Part shown: in pieces, positions 1-8,317 of the stretch | Layout of the letters: every line of letters starts with the position of its first letter | Numbering within the stretch: the first letter of the stretch is position 1 | Origin: Streptomyces sp. P9-A4 | GTDB lineage: Bacteria > Actinomycetota > Actinomycetes > Streptomycetales > Streptomycetaceae | Reading direction: 5' to 3' | Length of the DNA: 64,000 nucleotides | Assembly (NCBI RefSeq): GCF_036634195.1 | Contig: NZ_JAZIFY010000001.1 | Location: forward strand, 5,776,501-5,840,500 | Program-made: the position numbers and the translations under genes | Notes under the pieces: generated by a model | What the model was told of the DNA's origin: nothing | Database searches by the model: none | What the model saw: the letters and a program-made list of their open reading frames with translations, nothing else

Positions 1-2
1 GG

Positions 3-377
3 AACCTGTACACCGTCGTGCTGTCCCAGTGGGCCACGTCCGTACTGAACCAGAACTCGATCATCATCAGGCGATGTATGAATCCGGCCGAGGTGGCCAC
101 CCATCTGATCGACCTGCCGGCCGCCGAACCGCCCGCTGACCCGGTCTTCGTGGCCCTGGACAACCTCGCCCGGATCGTGCAGGACAACATCGCCGCCGAG
201 CTGGTCTTCCCCTCGGACCCGGCGGCGGCTGACGCGCTCAAGGGCCCGCAGGACCTGCTCGCCGACGAGATCCTGCGCCGGCTCGGCGCGTCGACCGCCG
301 ACGGGACGGCGTACTCCGCCCCTGCGGGAGCCGGTGACGCCTGCCCCGTCGCCCGGCGGGACGGGACGCGGGGCTGA
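3..377 (+). CDS. C-terminal part of unknown protein (truncated by window edge)
   Basis: The frame is open from the window edge to a TGA at 375-377, so this is the last 124 residues of a + strand gene whose start lies outside. The visible part begins NLYTVVLSQWATSVLNQNSI, looks helical, and ends in an Ala/Gly/Arg-rich tail. I do not recognise a family and no catalytic motif stands out. Third-position G/C is high as in the neighbours, which supports coding. It converges on the TetR gene 49 bp away. Confidence 0.6.
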   Translation, partial: NLYTVVLSQWATSVLNQNSIIIRRCMNPAEVATHLIDLPAAEPPADPVFVALDNLARIVQDNIAAELVFPSDPAAADALKGPQDLLADEILRRLGASTADGTAYSAPAGAGDACPVARRDGTRG

Positions 378-426
378 CCGTCGATGTCGCTTCCGCCCCG
401 GGGCCGTTACGCCTCCGGGCCGGCCG

Positions 427-1116
427 TTACGCCTCCGGGGCCGCGTCCTGCCGACTCGGCCCGCGCGTCAGCAGGTCGAGGTCCGGGGTGCTCAGGGGCG
501 CCGCCCCCGTGAGGGTGCCGACCAGCGCCTGGGCGAGGACGGTCGCCGTGCCGATCCGGGCGTCCTCCCGCTCGTCGCCGGTGACCTTGTCGATCAGCGC
601 GTCGCGTACGGCGGGGGAGATGCCGGAGCCGCCGAACAGGTCGGGGTACGACAGCGCCATCATGCACACGCCCACGTTGGCGGAGAGGATCGCCTGTCCG
701 GCGAGTTCCGGGGCCATCCGCAGCCGCCCGGCGTCGCGGCAGCGCTCCAGGGCCTTGAGCAGGAGCGCCTGGGCCTCCTTGACGGCCTCCGGCTTGGCGT
801 CGCTCGTCGGCGTGAACATCAGCCGGTAGAGGTGCGGGTTGCGGAGCGCGAACGCGACATGGCTGTTCCACGCCGTCCGCAGGTCCGCCACCGGGTCGTC
901 GGTGAGGGGGTTCCGTCGCTTGTCGGCGAGGAAGCGCTCGAAGCCGATGTCGGCGACGGCGGTCAACAGCCCCTGCTTGTCCCCGAACTGGCGGTAGATC
1001 TCGGGCATGCCGACCTTCGCCCGGTCGCAGATGGCGCGGGTCGAGATCGCCGGCGCGTCCTTGGTGGCGAGAAGTTCCTCGGTGGCTTCCAGGATGCGCT
1101 CTCGTGCCGTCGACAT
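427..1116 (-). CDS. TetR/AcrR-family transcriptional regulator
   Basis: A 229-residue one-component repressor-type protein. Residues 1-50 form the TetR helix-turn-helix: RERILEATEELLATKDAPAI, then a recognition helix containing VGMPEIYRQFGDKQGLL. The rest is the family's variable helical ligand/dimer domain. The ATG at 1116 has only a weak GAAGG directly before it, so the transcript may be nearly leaderless. The gene is divergent from an isochorismatase-type hydrolase, and the shared 148-bp gap contains a perfect 7-1-7 inverted repeat. Local control of the hydrolase and of itself is therefore the likely job (inference). The ligand cannot be guessed. Confidence 0.93.
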   Translation of the reverse strand: MSTARERILEATEELLATKDAPAISTRAICDRAKVGMPEIYRQFGDKQGLLTAVADIGFERFLADKRRNPLTDDPVADLRTAWNSHVAFALRNPHLYRLMFTPTSDAKPEAVKEAQALLLKALERCRDAGRLRMAPELAGQAILSANVGVCMMALSYPDLFGGSGISPAVRDALIDKVTGDEREDARIGTATVLAQALVGTLTGAAPLSTPDLDLLTRGPSRQDAAPEA

Positions 1117-1201
1117 GCCTTCACGATATCAGCGCTAACAGTCCGGACCTGGGCGAATCCACCCCGAGGGCCGGCGGACCGAGGTGCCGCCCCTCGCCGT
1201 T

Positions 1202-1231
1202 GTTATCGACGATAACGAGCTGTGTTAGCGT
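1202..1231 (+). promoter_or_regulatory. Operator-like inverted repeat overlapping a promoter
   Basis: GTTATCG-A-CGATAAC at 1202-1216 is a perfect 7-bp inverted repeat. Its left arm contains a possible -35 (TTATCG, 1203-1208), 17 bp from a TAGCGT -10 at 1226-1231 directed at the hydrolase. A matching TGTTAGCGCT lies on the other strand near 1139-1130, facing the TetR gene. Size and symmetry suit a TetR dimer; binding is inferred from position only. Confidence 0.5.
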
Positions 1232-1264
1232 TGAAAACAGCTGCCCGCCACGAAAGGAACAGCC

Positions 1265-1882
1265 ATGACCGCCTCCGCCACCCTCCGCGATGTGATCGGC
1301 CTGCCCCAGGAGCTGCCGCGCCTCGCCGACGCGACCCTGATCCTGATCGACTTCCAGAACACCTACCGCTCCGGCGTCATGCGGCTCGACGACGCCGAGC
1401 GGGCCCTCGCCGCCGGCGCGCGACTGCTCGCCGCCGCCCGCGCCGCCGGCGCACCGGTCGTCCATGTCGTCAACGACGGCGGTGAGGGCACCCCGTACGA
1501 CATCCGGGCCGAGACCGGCGCGATCAGCGACGAGGTCGCCCCGATCGAGGGCGAGAAGGTCGTCGTCAAGCAGTTCCCCAACGCCTTCCACGCCACCGGC
1601 CTCGAAGAGACCCTCAAGGACCTCGGCGCGAGCGGCGACCTCGTCATCGCCGGGTTCATGACGCACATGTGCGTCCTCTTCACCGCGCAGGGCGCCTTCA
1701 ACCTCGGCTACCGCCCGACCGTGGTCGCCGAGGCCACCGCGACCCGCACCCTGGAGGCCCCGGACGGCACCGTCGTCACCTCGGACGCGCTCCAGGCGGC
1801 CGGACTGACGACCGTCGCCGACCTGTTCGGCATGGTGGCCCGTACGGTCGACGAACTGGTGGCCGTCACACCGGCCGGCTGA
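1265..1882 (+). CDS. Isochorismatase-family cysteine hydrolase
   Basis: A 205-residue protein of the isochorismatase/nicotinamidase-like cysteine hydrolase fold. The catalytic Asp lies in LILIDFQNTY (about residue 30), a Lys in GEKVVVKQFPNAF (about 99), and the nucleophile Cys in the GFMTHMCV turn with its usual cis-peptide context (about 137). It hydrolyses an amide or vinyl-ether bond of a small metabolite; the substrate is not predictable from sequence. The ATG at 1265 follows GAAAGGA. It is divergent from the TetR gene and probably repressed by it. Confidence 0.92.
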   Translation: MTASATLRDVIGLPQELPRLADATLILIDFQNTYRSGVMRLDDAERALAAGARLLAAARAAGAPVVHVVNDGGEGTPYDIRAETGAISDEVAPIEGEKVVVKQFPNAFHATGLEETLKDLGASGDLVIAGFMTHMCVLFTAQGAFNLGYRPTVVAEATATRTLEAPDGTVVTSDALQAAGLTTVADLFGMVARTVDELVAVTPAG

Positions 1883-1949
1883 TCACCGACCACGGGCCGG
1901 TACACCCCGGGAGTTCACCCGAGGTGTACCGGAAGACCGCCTGGTGATC
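1881..1949. terminator. Two-step stem-loop after the hydrolase gene
   Basis: Nested inverted repeats follow the stop codon: outer GATCACC (1881-1887) with GGTGATC (1943-1949), inner CCGGTACACC (1897-1906) with GGTGTACCGG (1923-1932). There is no U-tract, as is common in Streptomyces. It could end the hydrolase transcript or attenuate into the glycan genes. Confidence 0.55.
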
Positions 1950-2042
1950 GGTTGCGGGTCGCCCGACTCGGCGGTAATGGCGGTCGGCCCGTGTCGGTTC
2001 CACCCCCGGGCGTTCCCGTTCCGTGCGCCCCCTGGAGGACGT

Positions 2043-4679
2043 GTGCCCCCCGCCGCCGAGACCCTGCTCGACGAGGTCGACGGCGAGGAGGGCACCGGCG
2101 GCCCACCGGCCCGCGCCGGAGGCCCCCGGCGCGGGCCGCGCTCCCCGGCCGTCGCCGGGCCGCTCGCCGCCGCCCTGCTGACCGCCGTCCTGCTCTGCCT
2201 CGCCACCCGGCTCTCCCGTACGTACCCCTTCGGGCCGGTGACCAGGAACATCGTCGACCTCGGCCAGCAGTACCTGCCGTTCCACGCGTACTGGCGCTCC
2301 TTCCTCCTCGGCGAGACCCACGGCGACGCCTTCCTCAACTGGAACTCCGGCTTCGGCTCCAACTTCCTCGGGGACATCGGCACCTACCTGAGCAGCCCGT
2401 TCGACCTGCTCGTCGTGCTCTTCCCGGCGGACCGGATCGAACTCGCCCTGTACGTCGTCACCGCCGCCAAGATCACCGCCGCCGGGGCCGCGATGGCGCT
2501 GCTGCTCCTGCGGTTGCGCCCCGGTCCCTGGCCGGTCGCCGCCGTGCTCGGCACCGCGTACGCGCTCTCCGGCTGGACCTTCAACTACGGCGCCACCGTC
2601 CCGATGTGGCTCGACGGACTCGTCGCCTTCCCGCTGCTCTGCCTGGTCGGGGAGTGGGCCCGCACCGGGCGCCGCCCCGTCCTCGGTCCGCTGGTCGTCG
2701 CCCTCGCCTGGATCGCCAACTTCTACACGGCGTACATGGCGACGCTCGGCGCCGCCGTCTTCCTCGTCGTCCGGCTCCTCACGGCCGAGGAGACCGCCAC
2801 CGCCCGGCAGCGCCTCGCCGGCGCGCTGCGCGCCGCGCGCGGAGTCCTCATCGGCATCGGGCTCGCCGCGCCGCTCGTCGTGGTGATCTTCCTCGCGACG
2901 AAGGTCGCCGACCCCACCCCCGAGACCACCTTCGCGCCGGCCGCCTGGACGGACGTCCTCGCCCGGTTCCTGCCGGCCACCGCGAGCGTGGCCAGCCCCG
3001 CCCTCTTCATCGGCACCCCCGCGTTGGCGCTCGCCCTCACCCTGCCCTTCAACCGGTCCGTCGCCCCGCGCGTCCGGGCCGGCTGGACGGCGGCGGTCGT
3101 CCTGGTGACGCTCTCCCTCCAGTGGGAGCCGACGCACTTCGTCTGGCACGCCGGAGCCTCGCCCAACGGCATTCCGTACCGTCAGACCTTCGTGCTGTGC
3201 GGGCTGCTGCTCATCGCCGCCTGGTTCTCGGGCGCCGGGGGCGTGCCGCGACCGGTCGCGCTCCTCGGGGGCGGCGCGCTGCTCGGGATCCTGGCGTGGG
3301 CGGCCCGGGGGAGCATCGACATCGACCGGTGGACCTTCCCCGCCTTCGGTGCGTCCGCCGCCCTGGCCCTCGCCGCCGTGCTGCTTGCCCTGCTGGGCGT
3401 CCGCCGGAACACGACCCGCCCGACGGACCCCGACCGCCCGAGCGATCCCGGGCATACGCCGGACCCCGCGCGCGTACCGCCCGCCGGGAGCACCCCCGTA
3501 CGGTGGCGCGCCGCGCGCGTACTGCCCGTTCTCGCCGTCGCGTTGCTCGTCGCCGCCCAGGCCGGCGAGGCCGTCGTCACCGGCAAGCGGATCGAGGAGC
3601 AGCAGCGCGACAAGGTCTCCTGGTCGCCCAGGATCGGCCCCTGGCACACGGCCGTCGCCGACGAGGTGGCCCGAGCGGACGGCTGGCCCCGCTACCGGAC
3701 CGACCCCGGTGAGGTCCCCGGCGGCAACGACGTCCTGCTCGTCGGCGGACAGGGCCCCGACTACTACAGCAGCCTCACCGCCGACGTGACCTCCCGCACC
3801 CTGGCCTCCCTGGGCTTCGGCTACTACGCCAAGGGCCGGCACCCCGTCACCCTCGACAACCCGGTGACGGACGCGCTCTTCTCCATCGGCACCCGGGTCC
3901 GCTCGACACCGAAGGGCCCGCTCCGCCAGGACCGGGCGCCGCGCGCCACGGTGTCCGCCGCCACCACCCCCGGACCGCCGCTCGTCACCGTACGTCCCTC
4001 GGCGCACCCGCCCGCCGCCTCCGGCGACTCGGCCTTCGCCGTCCAGGAACGCCTGCTCGGTGCTTCCGTGTACGAGCTGCCGCCCGTCGCCCGCACCGGA
4101 CGGACCCTCACCGCCCGGTGCCCGGCGGGCTCCCAGGCCTGGTTCTGGGCACCCGAGTACAAGGGCTCGGCGGCCCTCGCGGGGGAGCCGCCCGTGGACT
4201 TCGAGGGCAAGCCGCCCTCCGTCCGCGCCCCGATGCGGGCCCTCGGCGCCGTCCCGGCGTCCGGAGAAGTGCGGATCGCCCTGGGGCCCGAGGGCAGGCC
4301 GCGGCTGCCGCGCCAGTCGGTCGGCTGTCTGGTGCCGGACCGGCTCGACACCGCCGTACGACGGCTGACCGACACCGGTGCCACCCGGGTGCGGGCCACC
4401 GGACACACCGTCACCGCCGAACTGCCCCCGGGCAGCACCGGCACCGCCGTGCTCGCCGTGCCCCGCATCTCCGGCTGGAGCTGCGCCGCCGGTGACGCGG
4501 AACCCCGTCCCGCGCGCGCGTACGGCGGTCTCGTCGCCGTCCCGCTCGACGGGCGCGAGACCACGGTCACCTGCTCCTTCCGGCCCCCGGGCCTCCGCCT
4601 CGGCGGCGCCGTCGGCGCGGCAGCCCTGCTTGCCCTGCTGGCGACCGGGATCCTGCACCGGCGGCGGGCCCGCCGATGA
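2043..4679 (+). CDS. YfhO-family multi-pass membrane protein (GT-C-like)
   Basis: About 878 residues. The N-terminal two thirds hold roughly a dozen hydrophobic segments, beginning with an Ala/Leu-rich helix near residue 40, and the family's LGQQYLPFHAYWRS loop, NWNSGFGSN and GTYLSSPFDLL. A soluble extracytoplasmic domain follows, and a last membrane helix ends in RRRARR. YfhO proteins are linked to glycosylation of wall or lipoteichoic polymers with lipid-linked sugars (family knowledge). The GTG at 2043 is preferred because GGAGG lies at 2034-2038; the frame is open further upstream, but that part lacks a ribosome site. It leads a group with a GT2 enzyme and a polysialyltransferase-like protein, suggesting surface-polymer assembly. 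Confidence 0.85.
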   Translation: MPPAAETLLDEVDGEEGTGGPPARAGGPRRGPRSPAVAGPLAAALLTAVLLCLATRLSRTYPFGPVTRNIVDLGQQYLPFHAYWRSFLLGETHGDAFLNWNSGFGSNFLGDIGTYLSSPFDLLVVLFPADRIELALYVVTAAKITAAGAAMALLLLRLRPGPWPVAAVLGTAYALSGWTFNYGATVPMWLDGLVAFPLLCLVGEWARTGRRPVLGPLVVALAWIANFYTAYMATLGAAVFLVVRLLTAEETATARQRLAGALRAARGVLIGIGLAAPLVVVIFLATKVADPTPETTFAPAAWTDVLARFLPATASVASPALFIGTPALALALTLPFNRSVAPRVRAGWTAAVVLVTLSLQWEPTHFVWHAGASPNGIPYRQTFVLCGLLLIAAWFSGAGGVPRPVALLGGGALLGILAWAARGSIDIDRWTFPAFGASAALALAAVLLALLGVRRNTTRPTDPDRPSDPGHTPDPARVPPAGSTPVRWRAARVLPVLAVALLVAAQAGEAVVTGKRIEEQQRDKVSWSPRIGPWHTAVADEVARADGWPRYRTDPGEVPGGNDVLLVGGQGPDYYSSLTADVTSRTLASLGFGYYAKGRHPVTLDNPVTDALFSIGTRVRSTPKGPLRQDRAPRATVSAATTPGPPLVTVRPSAHPPAASGDSAFAVQERLLGASVYELPPVARTGRTLTARCPAGSQAWFWAPEYKGSAALAGEPPVDFEGKPPSVRAPMRALGAVPASGEVRIALGPEGRPRLPRQSVGCLVPDRLDTAVRRLTDTGATRVRATGHTVTAELPPGSTGTAVLAVPRISGWSCAAGDAEPRPARAYGGLVAVPLDGRETTVTCSFRPPGLRLGGAVGAAALLALLATGILHRRRARR

Positions 4680-4681
4680 GG

Positions 4682-4739
4682 CGACTTCCGGACGGGCTTC
4701 CGCGCGGGCTTCCGCACAGGCTTCCGCACGGACTTTCCG
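4682..4739. repeat. Imperfect 12-bp tandem repeat (GGGCTTCCGCnC)
   Basis: Four to five degenerate copies of a 12-bp unit built on GGGCTTCCGC directly follow the YfhO-like stop codon. The unit is a multiple of three, and antisense frames run through it. No function is evident; a replication-slippage product is the simplest reading. Confidence 0.65.
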
Positions 4740-4856
4740 CAGGGGACGACAAGAGTTCACCCGGAGTGCACGCACGGATCGTTCGCCCGGAAAAGTGGAG
4801 CGTTACTCTGCCCGCCGTAGCGGCGTTTAATTGTTCGATTCAGTTGGGGATTTCGA

Positions 4857-5822
4857 GTGCCGAAACTGTCCGTCGTCGTACCGTTCCACAATGTCGGGGC
4901 ATACGCTCCCGACACCCTGCGCAGTCTCGCGAACAACGCGGATCCGGAATTCGAGTTCCTGCTGATCGACGACTGCTCGACGGACGACACCCCGGAAATC
5001 CTCGACCGCTGGCGCGACCGTCTGCCGAATTCCACCGTCATCCGGCACGAGACGAACAGCGGCGTCGCCCAGGCGCGTAACACCGGAATCGATGCCGCAC
5101 GCGGGGACTACGTCACCTTCCTCGACGGCGACGACTGGTACGCACCCGGCCACCTGAGCGCCACCGTCGCCGGAATCGACCGTCTGGGCTGCGATTTCGC
5201 CCGGACCGACCACGTCCTCTCGGAGGGCCGGAAGCGGCAGATCCGCTACGCCCCCGCCAAGCGCCGCGACACCGTCATGGACCCCAGAGACGGAATCTCA
5301 CCCGCCAGCATGGTGACGATGGTGGACTATCCGTTCGTCCCCTTCGGTATTTACAGTGCCCGGCTCTTCGAGAACGGCGCCTCGCGTTTCGAGACCTCCC
5401 TCAGAACGGCCGAGGACCGCCTCTGGATCTGGCGGCTCCACCTCAAGGCCCGTACCTTCGCGGCGCTCTCCCTGCACGGTGTCTTCTACCGGCGCGGGGT
5501 CACGACCTCGCTCACCCAGATCACCGACAACCGGCAGCTCGACTTCATTCCGTCGTACGACCTCCTGCTCGACGAGGTCTCCCGGGACGCGGAGGCGGAC
5601 CGGTTCCTCCCGAAGGCGGTCCGCACGTACTGCGCGATGATCGCCTTCCACCTGGGCAAGGTCGAGAAGTACGAGCCCGCCGTCGCCAAGCGGCTCCGCG
5701 CCGATGTCGGCGACGCGCTGCACCGGATGCCGCAGCAGGTCCTCGACGAGACCCTGGCCACCATGGACACCCCCCGCAGCACCCTCCTCCGGAGCCTGCG
5801 CGACACCGGAAGGACCGCCTGA
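4857..5822 (+). CDS. Family 2 glycosyltransferase (GT-A fold)
   Basis: A 321-residue cytoplasmic glycosyltransferase. It opens with LSVVVPFHNVGAYAPDTL, the GT2 nucleotide-sugar site. LLIDDCSTDDTPEIL supplies the first Asp pair, GVAQARNTGIDAARGDYVTF the loop, and LDGDDW the metal-binding DxD (about residues 90-95). The C-terminal half has WIWRLHLKA and a conserved-looking FYRRG stretch. No membrane segments are seen, so it probably transfers a sugar to a lipid-linked or soluble acceptor. The GTG at 4857 follows GGGGATTTCGA. The gene is 3 bp from the polysialyltransferase-like gene and almost certainly cotranscribed with it. The 177-bp upstream gap includes an AT-rich patch near 4825-4850 that may hold a promoter. 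Confidence 0.92.
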   Translation: MPKLSVVVPFHNVGAYAPDTLRSLANNADPEFEFLLIDDCSTDDTPEILDRWRDRLPNSTVIRHETNSGVAQARNTGIDAARGDYVTFLDGDDWYAPGHLSATVAGIDRLGCDFARTDHVLSEGRKRQIRYAPAKRRDTVMDPRDGISPASMVTMVDYPFVPFGIYSARLFENGASRFETSLRTAEDRLWIWRLHLKARTFAALSLHGVFYRRGVTTSLTQITDNRQLDFIPSYDLLLDEVSRDAEADRFLPKAVRTYCAMIAFHLGKVEKYEPAVAKRLRADVGDALHRMPQQVLDETLATMDTPRSTLLRSLRDTGRTA

Positions 5823-5825
5823 CCC

Positions 5826-7247
5826 ATGGCCTCCGCCCCCGCCGCCTCCGCCGGCCCCGCGTCCTCCTCCGCCTCCGACGAGGCCCCGGCGCCCGCCCCC
5901 GTCCCCGACCAGCGGCCGGTCCAGATCTTCCAGGTCTCCACCCTGTACGGCGCGGCCACCCTCGCGGCAGCCCTCGACGCCGGACAGTTCGGCCCCCGCG
6001 AGGACGCCCGCCGGCTCCTGCTGATCTCGCACAACGCCGAGATCCCGGAGACCGCGCTGCGCCTGGAGACCATGACCGGCTACGAGCGGATCGCCGCCCG
6101 CTTCGACGGCACCCTCGACTGGAACGAGACGATCCACCCGTACCACCCCGGCGCCTGGGCCCCCCGCCCCGAGGAGGCACCGCTCTGGCAGCGCGTCCTG
6201 CGCACCGCCTGGGACCTGGGCGGCGCCCCGGTGGAGCTGGTCGTCGAATCCATCCAGGTGAACCCGGCCAAGGCCCTGGCCGGCACCTTCCCCGAGAGCG
6301 CCCTCCACGTCTACGCGGACGGCCTCATGAGCTACGGCCCGACCCGCAACGACCTGGCGCAGTCGATCGCCTGCCGCGTCCGGCGCGTCCTCCACCTCGA
6401 CCTGGTGCCGGGGCTCCGGCCCCTCCTCCTGAGCGAGTACGGGGTGGAGCCCGAGCTCGTCCCCGACGACGCCTTCCGCGCGGTCCTCACCGAGATCGCC
6501 GAGGCGGCGGCCGACGACCCGGACATCGCGCGCGTGGCCGCCGCCGGACCCACCGCCCTCCTGCTCGGCCAGTACCTCGCCGCCCTCGGCCTCCTCACCG
6601 CCGAGGAGGAGGAGGACCTGCACGTGCGGATGCTGCGCGGGGCAGCCGCCGACGGACACCGCTCGGTGGTCTTCAAGCCCCACCCGACCGCGCCCCCCAG
6701 CTACTCCCAGGCCCTCCAGGAGGAGGCGGAGCGGTCCGGCGTACGGCTCACCGTCCTCGACGGGCCGCTGCTCGCCGAGACCTTCTACGAGCGGTGCGCG
6801 CCCCGGCTCGTAGTCGGCTGCTTCTCCACGGCGATGCTCACCGCCGCCGTCTACTACGGCATCCCCGTCGCGCGCGTGGGCACGGCCGAGGTCCTCGAAC
6901 GGCTCACCCCCTTCGAGAACAGCAACCGCATCCCGCTCACCGTCGTCGACCACCTCCTCCCCGACCTGGAGCGGGGCGAGGCGCCGAGGCTCCCCGGACC
7001 CGCGCCGGACTCGCTCACGCCCCTGGTCCGCGCCGTCGGCTACTGCATGCGGCACAAGATCCACCCGGGCCTGCGCGAGGAGGCCGCCCGCTTCCTCGCC
7101 GCGCACCACGCGGAGCCGGGCACGGCGCACCACTTCACCGCCGAACGGCTCGCCGAGCTGGGTCTGCCGGGCGGATCGCCGGCCCCGGCCCGGGGCGGCA
7201 CGGCAGCCCGCCTCCGCAGGACGCTCGTACGGTCACGGCGGGGCTGA
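5826..7247 (+). CDS. Polysialyltransferase-family glycosyltransferase (POLYST)
   Basis: A 473-residue protein. After an Ala/Pro/Ser-rich leader of about 35 residues it shows QIFQVSTLYGAATLAAALD, a nucleoside-binding Rossmann start, then HVYADGLMSYGP, VVFKPHPTAPPSYSQALQEE and LVVGCFSTAMLTAA. KPHP and the S/T-rich turn are hallmarks of the alpha-2,8-polysialyltransferase family (PF07388, GT52/GT38-like). These enzymes extend nonulosonic acid polymers from CMP-sugars. Streptomyces walls can contain Kdn-type teichulosonic acids (established for some species), so a role in such a polymer is plausible but not shown. It has no membrane segment and sits 3 bp after the GT2 gene. Confidence 0.85.
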   Translation: MASAPAASAGPASSSASDEAPAPAPVPDQRPVQIFQVSTLYGAATLAAALDAGQFGPREDARRLLLISHNAEIPETALRLETMTGYERIAARFDGTLDWNETIHPYHPGAWAPRPEEAPLWQRVLRTAWDLGGAPVELVVESIQVNPAKALAGTFPESALHVYADGLMSYGPTRNDLAQSIACRVRRVLHLDLVPGLRPLLLSEYGVEPELVPDDAFRAVLTEIAEAAADDPDIARVAAAGPTALLLGQYLAALGLLTAEEEEDLHVRMLRGAAADGHRSVVFKPHPTAPPSYSQALQEEAERSGVRLTVLDGPLLAETFYERCAPRLVVGCFSTAMLTAAVYYGIPVARVGTAEVLERLTPFENSNRIPLTVVDHLLPDLERGEAPRLPGPAPDSLTPLVRAVGYCMRHKIHPGLREEAARFLAAHHAEPGTAHHFTAERLAELGLPGGSPAPARGGTAARLRRTLVRSRRG

Positions 7248-7307
7248 GCGGACCGGGACGGAGTACGGGCCGCCGCGGTCGGCGCAACCGGCCGCGTCAG
7301 CCCGTAC

Positions 7308-7380
7308 TACGCATCACGGCCCTACGCATCACGGCCCTACGCATCAGGCCTACCCATCACGGCCTGTGCATCACGGCCCG
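7308..7380. repeat. 15-bp tandem repeat at convergent gene ends
   Basis: Five imperfect copies of TACGCATCACGGCCC run from 7308 to 7380, the third shortened by 2 bp. They lie between the convergent polysialyltransferase-like and VOC genes. The last copy supplies the VOC stop codon (TCA at 7371-7373 on the + strand). Confidence 0.85.
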
Positions 7381-8144
7381 GCCGACCGGACCAGGCTGAA
7401 GACCGCGCCCTCCGGGTCGGCCACCAGGGCCAGCCGTCCCGCCCTGGCGTCGTGCGGCGGGCGCAGCACCTGGCCGCCGAGTTCCGCGGCGAGCCCCGCC
7501 GCCGCGTCCACGTCCGCGACCTCGAAGTACGTCATCCAGTGCGGGCCCCGGTCGCGCGGCAGCTCGTTGCCGAGGCCGTGCAGCGAGGCCACCGGGTCCC
7601 CGCCCACCCGCAGCGTCGCGTAGTCGTCGTCGGCGGAGTCGACCGGCTCCACCTCGTAGCCGAAGACCGTCCGGTAGAACTTGCCGACCGAGGACGCCTC
7701 GTACGTCAGCAGCTCGTTCCACACCGGGGTTCCCGGCGGTCCGGCCGCCGCCGTGCCGTGGTGCGCGTCCGCCTCCCAGATGCCGAAGACCGCGCCGACG
7801 GGGTCGGAGCAGATCGCCATCCGGCCGGCCTCGCCCGCGTCGAGCGGGCCCACCGCCACGGTGCCGCCGCAGCAGCGGATGCTCTCGGCGGTCTCGTCGG
7901 CGTCGGCGGTGGCCAGGTACGGCGTCCAGGCGATCCGCAGGTGCCTGTCGGGCGGCAGCTGGCCGATGCCCGCCACCTCCCGGCCGTCGAGCAGCGCGCG
8001 CACATACGGCCCCAGGTGCTGTGGACCGGGAACGAACTCCCAGTCGAAGAGCGCGTTGTAGAACTCCTGGGTGGCGTCAAGCCCGTGCACCATCAGGCTC
8101 ACCCAACAGGGTGTGCCGGGTGTGCGCCGAGTCGCCTCGGTCAT
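7371..8144 (-). CDS. Two-domain VOC (glyoxalase/bleomycin-resistance-like) protein
   Basis: A 257-residue tandem VOC protein. The first half starts PCWVSLMVHGLDATQEFYNA, the second PVWNELLTYEASSVGKFYRT; each has the beta-alpha-beta-beta-beta pattern ending in DPxGAVFxxW or DPEGAVFSL. Such proteins bind a metal or hydrophobic ligand. Many actinobacterial versions of this size are annotated only as hydroxylase-like, and the substrate cannot be read from sequence. No membrane segment or signal peptide is present. The stop codon lies inside a 15-bp tandem repeat. Confidence 0.9.
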   Translation of the reverse strand: MTEATRRTPGTPCWVSLMVHGLDATQEFYNALFDWEFVPGPQHLGPYVRALLDGREVAGIGQLPPDRHLRIAWTPYLATADADETAESIRCCGGTVAVGPLDAGEAGRMAICSDPVGAVFGIWEADAHHGTAAAGPPGTPVWNELLTYEASSVGKFYRTVFGYEVEPVDSADDDYATLRVGGDPVASLHGLGNELPRDRGPHWMTYFEVADVDAAAGLAAELGGQVLRPPHDARAGRLALVADPEGAVFSLVRSAGP

Positions 8145-8317
8145 CGTGACTCTCTCCTCGGACCATCGTCGTGGCCGTGTCCCGTCCGCATGGTGTCACC
8201 GACGGGGCCGCGGCGCGCCCCGGTCGCACCAAAGAGTGGCGCGATCGCGTCGTGCTGACGCGGGGCGGACGCCGGGTTCCTCGTCCGCGGCCGTGCGGCT
8301 GCGCGAGGATGGCACCC

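Noticed and set aside
1866..4775. Minus-strand open frame of nearly 1000 codons opposite the YfhO-like gene
   Set aside because: Antisense shadow of a high-GC gene; low-complexity Gly/Arg/Glu composition with no domain, while the + strand has clear membrane-protein structure.
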